A DNA stretch of 64,000 nucleotides from Mesorhizobium sp. YM1C-6-2 (GCF_003666685.1 NZ_RCIZ01000001.1:496001-560000); one strand, 5' to 3'; counted from the first letter of the stretch, positions 29,976-39,774 are shown. The notes: generated from the letters alone by a model not told the origin. A program made the numbers and translations.

Positions 29976-30287
29976 ATGAAGCATGCCGTTCGCACCGAGA
30001 AGGTCTGGCGGGGATCATTGCTTCGGCGAGGCACGCCTTGCCTCCTGTCCGTGGAATCCAATGGCTGCGATCTCGGCTTCGAGGCTGAACCGTCCAAGAC
30101 AGCCGATAAGCTGCGCGGCGATACGGAGCCATTGGACTACCAGCGAGTCGCGTCCGGCCTGATCGTCCTCAAGCAAAAAGCCAAGCCCGCCGAACGTTTC
30201 GCCACGGAAGGCCCGGACGAACACCCAGCGGACAACGTGTTCTGGGTACCGAAGAAGGTGCACTGGTTGCCATGCTCAACATCCTGA
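29976..30287 (+). pseudogene. Relic of type I restriction-modification methylase subunit (hsdM) N terminus
   Basis: The reading frame of 103 codons aligns with the N-terminal domain of HsdM proteins: TADKLRGDTEPLDYQRVASG resembles the ADKLRGN...EYKHVVLGLIFLK block, and DEHPADNVFWVPKKVHW matches the conserved VFWVPKEARW stretch. The segment between, normally around KYISDAFEERR, is altered or deleted, and the SAM-binding and catalytic NPPF regions are absent. The frame overlaps the start of the dioxygenase gene by 16 bp. Inferred: a remnant left after loss of a restriction locus. A small expressed protein is less likely. Confidence 0.6.
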
Positions 30288-30943
30288 CCGAGGTCCTCAC
30301 GCAAGAGGAACTGCAGCAGATCCGCGCGCTCGTCACTGAAGCGGAGTTCGAGGATGGCAAGTCCACGGCCGGTTACCGCGCCAAGCTCTTCAAGCATAAC
30401 GAGCAGCTGAAGCGCGGCGAGAAATCTGCCGAGACCTTGAAGCAGATGGTCGTCGACGCATTGTTCCGCCACCAGGGTTTTCGCAGCGTCACATTCGTGC
30501 GCAGGGTGCGCCCGCCGCTGATCAGCCGTTACAAGCCCGGCATGGAATACGGCCTGCACGTCGACGATCCACTGATGGGCGGCGAGCGCCGGGAGCGCAC
30601 CGACATCGCGCTCACCCTCTTCATCAGCGAGCCCGCGGACTATGATGGCGGCGAACTCTACTTCGAGAGTCCGTGGGGCGCGCAAAAAGTCAAGCTGCCG
30701 GCTGGCTCGGCGGTGGTCTATCCGGCGCGCACGCTGCATCGCGTCATGCCGGTGACCAGAGGCGAACGGCTGGCCGCCGTTACCTGGGCGCAAAGCTACG
30801 TGCGCGACGAGCAGCATCGCGAACTGTTGTTCGAACTCGATCGGGTGCGCGCCTTCCTGCACAAGCAGGCGCCACAGGCGCCGGAGACTCATCTCGCCTT
30901 CAAATGCAGTGCCAATCTTTTGCGTCTCTGGGCCGAACCCTGA
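30272..30943 (+). CDS. Fe(II)/2-oxoglutarate dioxygenase, PiuC/YbiX type (PKHD-type hydroxylase)
   Basis: A 223-residue dioxygenase of the PKHD/PiuC family. The N terminus is the usual MLNILTEVLTQEELQQIRAL. The double-stranded beta-helix core shows the metal facial triad HVDD (His and Asp) and LHRVMPV (second His), with the 2-oxoglutarate-binding Arg in TRGERLAAVTW. The RTDIALTLFIS and DYDGGEL motifs agree with the family. Known relatives often sit next to iron-uptake genes; here it stands 46 bp before a giant autotransporter, so an operon is probable. The GAAGG site is about 10 nt before the ATG. Substrate unknown. Confidence 0.91.
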   Translation: MLNILTEVLTQEELQQIRALVTEAEFEDGKSTAGYRAKLFKHNEQLKRGEKSAETLKQMVVDALFRHQGFRSVTFVRRVRPPLISRYKPGMEYGLHVDDPLMGGERRERTDIALTLFISEPADYDGGELYFESPWGAQKVKLPAGSAVVYPARTLHRVMPVTRGERLAAVTWAQSYVRDEQHRELLFELDRVRAFLHKQAPQAPETHLAFKCSANLLRLWAEP

Positions 30944-30989
30944 GGTGAAGTCACCTGTCTCGATGAACGACCGCCGCGAGGACATCACC

Positions 30990-33900
30990 ATGTCGACCCC
31001 ATCCAAAGCTGAACGCGCTCGCCGGGCGCGCCTCCTGGGATCCGTGACCTTCATCGTCGGCCTGTGGCCGTTCGTCCCGGCGGCAGGACAGACGATCAGT
31101 CCGACGACCTGTCCCAGCGGTGTTCAAGCGGACAACTGCTATCAGGGTAACTACACTGACACCGTCATCAATGATCAGCGATACGGTGGTTCCATCGGCG
31201 AGGGCGGCGAGGCAGGCGAGGGCGGCGAGGCAGGCGGCGTTGGCCCCGACCTGAACGACTACAATGGGGCGAATATCACCGTCCAGAACGATGCGTGGCT
31301 AAACCAGCTGATCACGATGACATCCGACGGCGGCACCGGCTCCAACGAAGTCGGCGAAAGCGGCAGCAGCGGCAATGGCGGTAACGGGGGCAACATCACG
31401 CTGGACAACGAGGGCGCGCTGACCTGGCAGGCCGGTGAGGCAAGTGACCAAGTAATCGTCATCTCGATCGTGTCCGGCGGCGCCTCGGCTCTAACGCCCG
31501 ACGAGCACGGCGATGGTGGCGAAGGCGGCAACGGAGGCACGATCACAGTCACCAACAATGGCTGGATCGAGGTCAACGGCATAGTGAACTATGGCGTCAT
31601 CGGTCTCGATGCCGATGCGTCGGGCGGTAATGGTGCCGACAGGAACGAAGGCTCGGAGAACCAGGAGGGCGGTAACGGTGGGCACGGCGGCGTCGTCACC
31701 GTCACGAATAACAACGGCATTTTTCTGGGTTCTCCGAGTTCACAAGGCGGCGGCGCCCTCCAAGGCTCTGAAAGAGCTCGCGGCATCAGCGCCACCAGCA
31801 ACGGCGGCAACGGCGGCTGGGGCGGTTACGGCAACAATGACGACACCGCCAGGCAGGGCAATGGCGGTAACGGCAACAATGTGACGGTGACAAACACGGG
31901 TGAGATCTACATCTACTGGGTCCCCAACGACGATGGCACGTCCGACGAGTTGATCGGCATCAAAGCCGACTCGCTGGGTGGCAACGGCGCCGACTCGGAT
32001 CATGATGAGGAAAGCGGCGGCAACGGCGGCGCGGCCGGCGACGTGACGGTGCAGAACAGCGCCGACATCACGGTGTTTTCCCAAGACCCCTCGCAGCCGG
32101 TGAGCGGCGGCGGCATCGTCGCGCGGAGCCTGGGCGGCTATGGCGGCGTAGGCAATCAGCAAGGCGATGACGATACCGACGGCCGCGGCGGCGTCGGCGG
32201 CAATGCAGGCGGCGGCGACGGCCTCGGCACCATCTCGGTCACCCACAGTGGGACTGCCGCGATCGTCACCACAGGGAACGAGTTGTCGGGTATCCTGGCC
32301 GAATCGCGCGGTGGTGCCGGCGGCAGCGGTGGCAGCGGCTTTTCCGAGAACAACTCGAGCGGTGGGCCGGGGGGACTGGGCAGCATCATCATTGTCGACC
32401 TGAAGGACCAGGCCAGCATCTCGACCGACGGCAGCGAGGCTTCCGGCATCCTGGCGCAGAGCGTCGGCGGCACTGGCGGGGACGGCGGCAACGACGGTGG
32501 CCTGGTCGGCGAGGCTGGCGGCGCCGGCTATGGCGGCAACAGCAACACGGTCACCATCACCACCGAAGCTGGGAACAGCGTCACCACGCAAGGCAACTTC
32601 TCTGTCGGTATCGGCGGACAGTCGCTCGGCGGCGGCGGCGGCACAGGTGGCGATTTTTACGGCGTACTGGGCGGCTCCGGCGGCGATGGCGGGCGTGGCG
32701 GCGACTCCGAAGCTGTCACCATCACGGCAGCCGGCACCGTGACGACGGGCGGCGAGCATTCTTACGGCCTGATGGGCCAGTCGGTTGCGGGTGGCGGCGG
32801 CGCCGGCGGCATCTCCACTGGAACCGTCTCCCTGGGCGGCGACGGCGCGGCCGGCGGGACCGCTGGCATCGTGACGATCAGCAATTCAGGCACGGTCAAC
32901 ACCACCGGCTACGCCTCGTACGGCATCCTGGCGCAGTCGATCGCCGGGGGCGGTGGGGCCGGCGGGGTGTCGGGGGGCGTTCTCTCGATCGGCGGTAACG
33001 CGGCCGCAAACAATACTGCGAACGGGAATAGCGTTACGGTAACGCAGACGGGTACGGTCAAGACCACGGGCGCCGCGGCCACCGGCGTGCGGGCGCAATC
33101 GATCGGCGGTGGCGGTGGCAGCGGCGCCGGCTCGGTCGGCATCGCCAGTGTCGGTGGCCAGGGCGGCAGCGGCGGCGATGGCGGCACGGTCGATCTTCAC
33201 CTCGATGCCGGTAGCATCGGTACCAGCGGCAATTTCGCCGCCGCCGTGGTGGCGCAGTCGGCCGGCGGCGGCGGCGGTAGCGGCGGTGATGCGTTCGATG
33301 CGTCCCTCGGCGTGAATCTGGGTGTGGGTGGCAGCGGTGAGGTCGGCGGTGACGGCCAAGCAGTGACGGTGGACGTCGGCAACTTCGTCTCCCTTTCCAC
33401 ATTGGGTGACAATGCCCACGGCATCCTTGCTCATTCGATCGGCGGCGGCGGTGGCGATGGCGGCAATGCCACTTCCCTAGGCATCTCGTTCGTCGACCTG
33501 TCGATCGGCGGCAGCGGCGATGGTGGTGGCGATGGCGGCACGGTCATCGTGAATGCCAATCCGGAGAGCACGTTGTCGACCCAAGGCTCCCACAGCATCG
33601 GGGTCCTTGCTCAGTCGATCGGCGGCGGCGGCGGCAATGGCGGCAATGCCTTTGGCTTCGACGTCAGCCTCAACATCGCCGCTTCGGTCGCCGTCGGCGG
33701 CAAGGCTGGTGGTGGCGGTGCGGGCGAGGCTGTCACGGTAAACTGGCAAGACAGCAGCATTACGACCGGGAGCAACCTCCTCGCGGCGGTCCTTGCCGCC
33801 GAAGATGGACAACCTATCGCAATCACCGACCAGGCAACCAATGCCTATGGCATCGTGGCGCAGTCGATCGGCGGTGGTGGCGGCAATGGCGGCTCCGCCG

Positions 33901-36900
33901 CCGTAGATCAGATCGTCCTCTCCATTCCGGATCCGGATCCTGAGACGCCGATCCCGACCATCAACCTGACCTCGGCCGTCGGCGGCGCCGGTGGCGCCGG
34001 CGGCAAGGGCGGCGAGGTCGACGTCACTGTCGCCGCCGGCGAGGTCGTCACCTATGGCGCGGGTTCGCATTCCATTCTTGCGCAGTCGGTCGGCGGCGGC
34101 GGCGGCACCGGCGGTGATGGCACCGCGCTGGGCGTCTCGGCAGCGATCCCGTTCACCGAAACCACCTCACCCACCATCGATCTGAGTTTTAGCCTGGGCG
34201 GCAGCGGCGGTGCCGCCGGCGATGCCGAGGCCGTCAACGTCAAGGTGGGCGATACAGCGACCTCGCCGACGACGGTTGCCACCTTCGGCGACAATGCCAA
34301 CGCGGTGGTTGCGCAGTCGATCGGCGGTGGCGGTGGTGATGCCGGCGCGGGCAGCAGCTCGACCTACAATCTAGGCGAAGCCAAGAGCGCCACACTGACC
34401 CTGGGCCTCGGCGGCAAGGGCAGCGGCGGCGGCACCGGCGGCACCGTGGATGTAGCGGTCGCCGAACTCGCCCAGATCCAGACAGTCGGCTCCGGCTCGC
34501 GGGGCATTGTGGCTCAGTCGATCAGCGGCGGCGGCGGCACCTCGCAGGGCGGTACCGGCGCGCTTTCCGCCGGCCCCTTCATAGCCACGGTACAGGTCGG
34601 CCGGCCTGGTGGCGGTGGTGGCGATGGCAACACGGTGACCGTCGACAACGCTGGCACCATCCAGACCTTCGGTGGCGACGGCGACGGCATCCTCGCGCAG
34701 TCGATCGGCGGCGGCGGCGGCCTGGGTGGCAGCTTCGGCGCCGATGGCTCGCTCGACGATCCGAACTGGATCGATTTCGTCAAGGATATACAGCATGTGA
34801 TCAAGGGCATCGACGACGGTGCGGCCTCCTACACCACGTCCGTCGCGGTTGGTGGCCAGGGCGGCACGGGCGGCGCCGGCGGCGAGGTCAATATCACCAA
34901 CACCGGCACCGTCAACACGGTCGGCGACTGGGCCGATGGCATCGTCGCGCAGTCGATCGGCGGTGGTGGCGGTGTCGGCGGCACGGCCGTCGCCGACGGC
35001 AGCCAGCAAACCGTCTCGGCCAATGTCGGCGTCGGCGGCCAGGGCGGCGGCGGCGGCGCCGGCGGTGCGGTCAACATCGATGGCATCGGCACAATCAGCA
35101 CTCAGGGCTACGCCGCCTATGGTCTCCTGGCGCAGTCGATCGGCGGCGGCGGCGGCCAGGGCGGCGACGGTTCCAACAAGGCGACAGGCAGGATCACGGT
35201 GGGCAGCGGCGCCGGTGGTGGTGGAGGCAACGCCGGTGACGGTGGCGCCGTGCAGTTGGGCGTCGGGCAGCAGGTCACCGGCATGGTCACGACGCATGGT
35301 GTCGACGCGCACGCGGTGGTGGTGCAATCGATCGGCGGCGGCGGCGGTGTCGGCGGAGCCGGCAACAGCCAGTCGGCGGAGGTGTTTCCGAACGGCGCCT
35401 TCGAAATCGTAGTCGGCGGCGGAGGCGGCTCCAGCGGCAGCGGTGGTTCCGTCACGGTCGGCGATCCCTATGCTGGCTCGAACCTCGACATCACCACCTA
35501 CGGCGCGCGTGCCTTTGGCCTGGTAGCACAGTCGATCGGTGGCGGCGGCGGGATCGGCGGCGTCGCCGGCGGCAATGCGGACGTCATCTCGTCCCTCGTC
35601 CTGGGCGGGCAGGGCGGCGGCGTCCTTAACGGCGGCACGGTCACCGTCAATTTCCTCGACGGCGACGTCACGACTCATGGCAGCGGAGCGCATGCCGTGG
35701 TGTTGCAATCGATCGGCGGTGGCGGCGGCATCGGTGGCCACATGGGGACTTCGCCGATCTCCCTCGGCGGTAACAGCCCTGGCAGTTACGGCGATGGTGA
35801 AGACGTCACGATCTCGGCCAACTACGGAAACATCACCACGACAGGTGACGACGCCTTCGGCATCCTGGCCCAGTCGATCGGCGGCGGCGGCGGTTTCGGC
35901 GGTGATAGCGGCGGCGGCTTTGCCGGCTCCAACGGTAACCTCGATGCGGCGGCTGCTCAAAGCGGTAATGTAACCATTTCCAAAGAGGGTGGCAGTGTCT
36001 CTGCCACCGGTCAGAACTCGATCGCCATCTTTGCCCAGAGCGATTCCGGCGGCCAGGGCAGCGGCACGATTGCCATCACGGTCTCGGACGCCATCGTTAC
36101 CGGCGGCTCGAGCACCCAGGGTGCCGGCGTCTGGGTCGACGAGGGAAGCTCTTCGAACTCGCTACACGTCTCGGACGGCAGCATTTCGGCGTATTCCGGC
36201 AACGCGATTGTCTACACCGGCAGCGCCACGCTCAACGTCAAACTGACCGATGGCGGCACGATCCAAGGCAACGTCGACCTGCGCGGCGACGCGGAGGAGT
36301 CGGCTCGCCTGGAAAGTGCCGATGGCGTCCTTCAGGTCGGCGAACTAGGCCTTCTGGAAAACGCTGGCGGGGTCCTCCTGGCCGGCGAGTTGCTCGACGC
36401 GAATGTGATGAACGGCGGCCTCCTGCAAGTAGGCGGTGTCGGTGGCGTGCCGCTTGGTCCGACCGTGGCGAGCAACGACGTCGAGAAGGTCGCTTCTGCC
36501 GCCGGAGTGCTGGAGGCGACACGGGTCGGTGGTGATTTAACGCAGGAGGCGAACGGCGTTCTGGCGTTCGATGCCGACTTTGTCGGCTCCCGCATGGACC
36601 ACCTGACCATCGCCGGCGACGCCATGCTGGACGGCAAGCTCGCGGTGAACGCCATTAGCGTCCTACCCGGCCTCACACTGTCTTTCCTCACCGCCGAGGG
36701 CGCGCTGGACCATTCCTTGGACGCGGAATCGGCGCTCTATGACTACGTCATCAGCCAGGCCGGAAACGAGCTGTCGGTCTCGGCTGCCGGTGCCCACTTC
36801 GCCGAGCCGGACTTCTCGCTGAATGACGACCAGGACAAGATCGCCGATCATCTGCAGAAGATATGGGATGCCGGAGGCGGTCCCTTCGGCACGCTGTTCG

Positions 36901-37910
36901 GCACGCTCGGCACCCTCGCCGACGACGACGGGGACAGCTACGCATCCGCCCTGTCCGACATGTCACCCGGCGTTTCGGGCGCTGCCGCGGCCGGCAGTAT
37001 CGCCATGACACAGCAGCGTCTCGATCTGCTGTTGAGCTGTCCGATGTTTGCCGGCAGCACCTCGATGCTGGTCGAGACGGAGTGCGCCTGGGCCCAGGCC
37101 GATGTACAAGCGCTCGACCAGAAGGCCAGCGGCGGCATATCGGGCTTCGATGCGACGACCTACGCTCTTCGGGCCGGGACCCAGTTCGAGGTGGCGCCGA
37201 ACTGGTTCGTCGGTTTCGCCGGCGGCTATGACCGCAGCGACATTCGCGGCGACGACGGCCGGGTCAACGCCGATGGCGACACCCTCTATGCCGGCGTCTC
37301 GCTGAAGCATGAGATCGGCCCATGGCTGCTGTCGGGCGCCGTCGCCGGCAGCTACGGCTGGTACGACAACACGCGCCTGATCCGGATTCCGGGCTTCGAG
37401 GCTCGGGCCGAGGGCGATCCGGACGTCTACAATCTAAGCGCCCGGGTGCGCGCCGCCTACACCTTCGCGCAGGACCCTTATTACGTGCGGCCGCTGGTAG
37501 ATTTTGACCTGATCTACTCGCATGCCAGCGGCTATCGCGAGTCGGGCGCCGGCATGCTCGACCTGCAGGTCGACGATGCCGGCCAATGGAGCTTCCATGC
37601 GACGCCGGCGGTCGAGGTCGGCACACGCGTGGAGGTGAACGAGACGACGGTGATGCGGGCGTTTGCCGGTGCCGGAGTGAGCTTCAGCAGCATCGACAGC
37701 TGGGATACATCCGCGCGGCTGGCCAGTGCACCCGCCGGGATCGGCACGTTCGACAGCGAGGTGCCGTTGGCGGACGTCGTGGGACGGCTGACTGCAGGCG
37801 TCGATCTCGCCAACGACAATGGCTTCAGTGTGCGCGCACAATATTCGGGTTCGTTCTCAGACACGTACACCAGCCATGGCGGCTCGCTGCGCTTGAGTCA
37901 TAAGTTTTGA
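30990..37910 (+). CDS. Giant glycine-repeat autotransporter (type Va secretion)
   Basis: A 2306-residue secreted surface protein. Residues 1-34 form a signal peptide (basic RARRARLL, hydrophobic core GSVTFIVGLWPFVPAAG). The passenger (about residues 35-1950) carries some 25 repeats of a Gly-rich unit whose core is AQSIGGGGGxGG, alternating with strand-like segments such as GTVTT, as in parallel beta-helix adhesins. The last 250 residues form an autotransporter beta-barrel (ALRAGTQFEVAPNWFVGFAG, SYGWYDNTRLI) and end with Phe, the expected outer-membrane signal. The ATG at 30990 follows GAGGA and gives the signal peptide; an ATG at 30963 is an alternative. The gene is GC- and Gly-rich, so antisense frames look open. 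Role: probably adhesion or aggregation. Confidence 0.9.
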   Translation: MSTPSKAERARRARLLGSVTFIVGLWPFVPAAGQTISPTTCPSGVQADNCYQGNYTDTVINDQRYGGSIGEGGEAGEGGEAGGVGPDLNDYNGANITVQNDAWLNQLITMTSDGGTGSNEVGESGSSGNGGNGGNITLDNEGALTWQAGEASDQVIVISIVSGGASALTPDEHGDGGEGGNGGTITVTNNGWIEVNGIVNYGVIGLDADASGGNGADRNEGSENQEGGNGGHGGVVTVTNNNGIFLGSPSSQGGGALQGSERARGISATSNGGNGGWGGYGNNDDTARQGNGGNGNNVTVTNTGEIYIYWVPNDDGTSDELIGIKADSLGGNGADSDHDEESGGNGGAAGDVTVQNSADITVFSQDPSQPVSGGGIVARSLGGYGGVGNQQGDDDTDGRGGVGGNAGGGDGLGTISVTHSGTAAIVTTGNELSGILAESRGGAGGSGGSGFSENNSSGGPGGLGSIIIVDLKDQASISTDGSEASGILAQSVGGTGGDGGNDGGLVGEAGGAGYGGNSNTVTITTEAGNSVTTQGNFSVGIGGQSLGGGGGTGGDFYGVLGGSGGDGGRGGDSEAVTITAAGTVTTGGEHSYGLMGQSVAGGGGAGGISTGTVSLGGDGAAGGTAGIVTISNSGTVNTTGYASYGILAQSIAGGGGAGGVSGGVLSIGGNAAANNTANGNSVTVTQTGTVKTTGAAATGVRAQSIGGGGGSGAGSVGIASVGGQGGSGGDGGTVDLHLDAGSIGTSGNFAAAVVAQSAGGGGGSGGDAFDASLGVNLGVGGSGEVGGDGQAVTVDVGNFVSLSTLGDNAHGILAHSIGGGGGDGGNATSLGISFVDLSIGGSGDGGGDGGTVIVNANPESTLSTQGSHSIGVLAQSIGGGGGNGGNAFGFDVSLNIAASVAVGGKAGGGGAGEAVTVNWQDSSITTGSNLLAAVLAAEDGQPIAITDQATNAYGIVAQSIGGGGGNGGSAAVDQIVLSIPDPDPETPIPTINLTSAVGGAGGAGGKGGEVDVTVAAGEVVTYGAGSHSILAQSVGGGGGTGGDGTALGVSAAIPFTETTSPTIDLSFSLGGSGGAAGDAEAVNVKVGDTATSPTTVATFGDNANAVVAQSIGGGGGDAGAGSSSTYNLGEAKSATLTLGLGGKGSGGGTGGTVDVAVAELAQIQTVGSGSRGIVAQSISGGGGTSQGGTGALSAGPFIATVQVGRPGGGGGDGNTVTVDNAGTIQTFGGDGDGILAQSIGGGGGLGGSFGADGSLDDPNWIDFVKDIQHVIKGIDDGAASYTTSVAVGGQGGTGGAGGEVNITNTGTVNTVGDWADGIVAQSIGGGGGVGGTAVADGSQQTVSANVGVGGQGGGGGAGGAVNIDGIGTISTQGYAAYGLLAQSIGGGGGQGGDGSNKATGRITVGSGAGGGGGNAGDGGAVQLGVGQQVTGMVTTHGVDAHAVVVQSIGGGGGVGGAGNSQSAEVFPNGAFEIVVGGGGGSSGSGGSVTVGDPYAGSNLDITTYGARAFGLVAQSIGGGGGIGGVAGGNADVISSLVLGGQGGGVLNGGTVTVNFLDGDVTTHGSGAHAVVLQSIGGGGGIGGHMGTSPISLGGNSPGSYGDGEDVTISANYGNITTTGDDAFGILAQSIGGGGGFGGDSGGGFAGSNGNLDAAAAQSGNVTISKEGGSVSATGQNSIAIFAQSDSGGQGSGTIAITVSDAIVTGGSSTQGAGVWVDEGSSSNSLHVSDGSISAYSGNAIVYTGSATLNVKLTDGGTIQGNVDLRGDAEESARLESADGVLQVGELGLLENAGGVLLAGELLDANVMNGGLLQVGGVGGVPLGPTVASNDVEKVASAAGVLEATRVGGDLTQEANGVLAFDADFVGSRMDHLTIAGDAMLDGKLAVNAISVLPGLTLSFLTAEGALDHSLDAESALYDYVISQAGNELSVSAAGAHFAEPDFSLNDDQDKIADHLQKIWDAGGGPFGTLFGTLGTLADDDGDSYASALSDMSPGVSGAAAAGSIAMTQQRLDLLLSCPMFAGSTSMLVETECAWAQADVQALDQKASGGISGFDATTYALRAGTQFEVAPNWFVGFAGGYDRSDIRGDDGRVNADGDTLYAGVSLKHEIGPWLLSGAVAGSYGWYDNTRLIRIPGFEARAEGDPDVYNLSARVRAAYTFAQDPYYVRPLVDFDLIYSHASGYRESGAGMLDLQVDDAGQWSFHATPAVEVGTRVEVNETTVMRAFAGAGVSFSSIDSWDTSARLASAPAGIGTFDSEVPLADVVGRLTAGVDLANDNGFSVRAQYSGSFSDTYTSHGGSLRLSHKF
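32100..35910 (+). repeat. Degenerate protein-coding repeats in the autotransporter passenger
   Basis: The DNA repeats a core of about 36 bases, roughly cagtcgatcggcggcggcgg, at intervals of 60-90 codons. I count about 19 clear copies coding QS(I/V/L/A)xGGGG and some six diverged ones before them. Copies vary in the 3' part (GG, AG, TG, NG, VG, DG and so on), so the array is old or under diversifying drift. Boundaries are approximate. Confidence 0.8.
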
Positions 37911-38048
37911 AGAAGCCCCGGAGACGGTTGATACGCCTGCCTGGCAAACAATCTGCCCGGCAATGCTGCCCCACTTGCCGGCCGCTTCGGCGCTTCGACA
38001 CAGGCAGAGCCTGCCAGCTCTAGGGCAATCAGAAGGACAAGGAACGCT

Positions 38049-39620
38049 ATGAAGATGTCTAGGAAACTCTGGATCAGCCTCTCGTCGGCCGTCTTCATGG
38101 CGTCGAGCGCACCGGTAGGGGCCCAGGACCAGGGCCAACCCAATATCGTGGTCATCATGGGTGATGATATCGGGATGTGGAATATCGGCGCCTATCACCG
38201 CGGCATGATGGCGGGCAAGACACCAAATCTCGATCGGCTCGCGAACGAAGGCATGATGTTCACTGACTATTATGCCGAGGCAAGCTGTACTGCCGGCCGC
38301 GCGGCATTCATCACCGGCGAACTACCTGTCCGTACCGGCATGACAACCGTCGGACAGGCTGGCGCGCCGATCGGACTTCCGGCGCAGGCGGTGACAATTG
38401 CGACGGCGCTCAAAGACATGGGTTATGCCACCGGGCAGTTCGGCAAGAATCATCTCGGAGACAAGAACGAATTCCTGCCTACGGTGCATGGCTTCGATGA
38501 GTTCTTCGGCTACCTCTACCATCTGGACGCGATGGAAGATCCTTGCCAGCCGAACTACCCGCAGGAATTGAGGCCGCAGCTCGGACCACGGAACATGATT
38601 CACAGCTGGGCTGCCGACGTCGACGACAGTGCCGTGGATCCCCGCTGGGGGAAGGTCGGAAAACAACGGATCGAAGATGCAGGCGAATTGTGTCCGGATC
38701 GCATGGAGACCGTCGACGACGAGATTCTCGAGCGGACGCTCAGCTTCATCGACAAGGCGGAGGCGGACGACAAGCCGTTCTTCCTTTGGCTCAATCCCAC
38801 GCGCATGCATATCGTGACGCATCTGTCGGCGAAGTACGAAGGCTTGCGCAATTCGGACAATGGGTGGTCGATCCAGGAAGCCGGGATGGCGCAACTAGAC
38901 GACATCGTCGGTTCGGTCATGCAGAAGCTGGAAGCCATCGGTGAAGAGGACAATACGATCCTGGTCTTCACCACTGACAACGGCACCGAGCTCTTTACCT
39001 GGCCCGATGGCGGAATGACGCCGTTCGCCCAGAGCAAGGGCACGGTCATGGAGGGCGGCTTCCGCGTGCCGACAATCGTCCGCTGGCCGGGCAAGACGCC
39101 GGACGGCAAGGTCGAAAACGGGATCATGTCCGGCCTTGACTGGTTCCCGACTTTCCTCGCGGCCGCCGGCAATACCAACATTGTCGAAGAGTTGAAGTCG
39201 GGCAAGAAGATCGGGGAAAATACCTATAAGGTTCATCTCGACGGTTACAATCAGCTGGACATGCTTACGGGGAAGGGCCCGTCGAACAGGAACGAGGTCT
39301 GGTACTTCGGCGAAAGTCAGCTTGGCGCCGTCCGCATAGGCGACTACAAATTCCGCTTTATCGACCAGCCGCAGGGTTGGCTGGGCGGCAAGACGAGTGT
39401 CTCCGCGCGCCCTACCTCACGAACTTGCGCCTTGATCCGTTCGAGCGGGCCGGCTGGCCAGACAGCGGGACCAAGGATGGGTCGCTGCAATATTTCGATT
39501 GGTTCAAATACGAGTTCTGGCGCTTCGTATTTGTCCAGCACCAGGTGGAGCAGCTTGCCAAGTCTGCCGTCGAATTCCCGCCAATGCAGAAGGGCGCAAG
39601 CTTCAACCTGGACGCTGTGA
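38049..39620 (+). CDS. Arylsulfatase, C terminus altered by frameshift
   Basis: A secreted sulfatase that hydrolyses sulfate esters. Signal peptide residues 1-25 end at PVGAQ. NIVVIMGDDIG carries metal-binding Asp residues, and ASCTAGRAAFITG carries the formylglycine Cys80 in a CxAGR motif. VFTTDNGTELFTWPDGG and GTVMEGGFRVPTIVRWPGK are also conserved. Up to LGGKT near residue 447 it follows the family; then the frame turns basic and Ser/Thr-rich with no similarity, stopping at 39620. The expected family C terminus continues in another frame to 39661 (see next entry). AAGGA lies before the ATG. The active site is intact, but the enzyme is probably misfolded unless the frameshift is a sequencing error. 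Confidence 0.85.
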   Translation: MKMSRKLWISLSSAVFMASSAPVGAQDQGQPNIVVIMGDDIGMWNIGAYHRGMMAGKTPNLDRLANEGMMFTDYYAEASCTAGRAAFITGELPVRTGMTTVGQAGAPIGLPAQAVTIATALKDMGYATGQFGKNHLGDKNEFLPTVHGFDEFFGYLYHLDAMEDPCQPNYPQELRPQLGPRNMIHSWAADVDDSAVDPRWGKVGKQRIEDAGELCPDRMETVDDEILERTLSFIDKAEADDKPFFLWLNPTRMHIVTHLSAKYEGLRNSDNGWSIQEAGMAQLDDIVGSVMQKLEAIGEEDNTILVFTTDNGTELFTWPDGGMTPFAQSKGTVMEGGFRVPTIVRWPGKTPDGKVENGIMSGLDWFPTFLAAAGNTNIVEELKSGKKIGENTYKVHLDGYNQLDMLTGKGPSNRNEVWYFGESQLGAVRIGDYKFRFIDQPQGWLGGKTSVSARPTSRTCALIRSSGPAGQTAGPRMGRCNISIGSNTSSGASYLSSTRWSSLPSLPSNSRQCRRAQASTWTL

Positions 39621-39661
39621 AAGCCAAGATTGCCGAGGCTCAAGCGGCTATGGGCAAGTAG
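39391..39661 (+). pseudogene. Out-of-frame C-terminal end of the arylsulfatase
   Basis: In the frame shifted by one base, the sequence reads PYLTNLRLDPFERAGWPDSG, then YFDWFKYEFWRFVFVQ and SAVEFPPMQKGASFNLD before a stop at 39661. These are the standard C-terminal motifs of this sulfatase family. The change of frame falls between about 39385 and 39405. A single-base indel explains it. Confidence 0.75.
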
Positions 39662-39774
39662 CCTCGGGACAATGGCGATATGGCAGGCGGCGGCTCTTTG
39701 TCGCCTGTCTCTCGAAGGTGCCAGGTTGTCGGCAACGCCGCCTCTCCGCTGCCCCGCGAATACGAGGTGAAAAC

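Noticed and set aside
32100-35910. Regularly spaced repeats that could suggest a CRISPR array
   Set aside because: The repeats are in-frame protein repeats with variable spacing and no identical direct repeats or unique 30-40 bp spacers.
31740-35960. Several Ala/Thr/Asp-rich minus-strand frames in the autotransporter gene
   Set aside because: They mirror the glycine-codon repeats (GGC becomes GCC) and carry no start signal or family motif.
39499-39774. 5' part of the 144-codon frame that ends at 39933
   Set aside because: Lies in the wrong frame over the sulfatase 3' end; only the part from the ATG at 39775 has a ribosome site.
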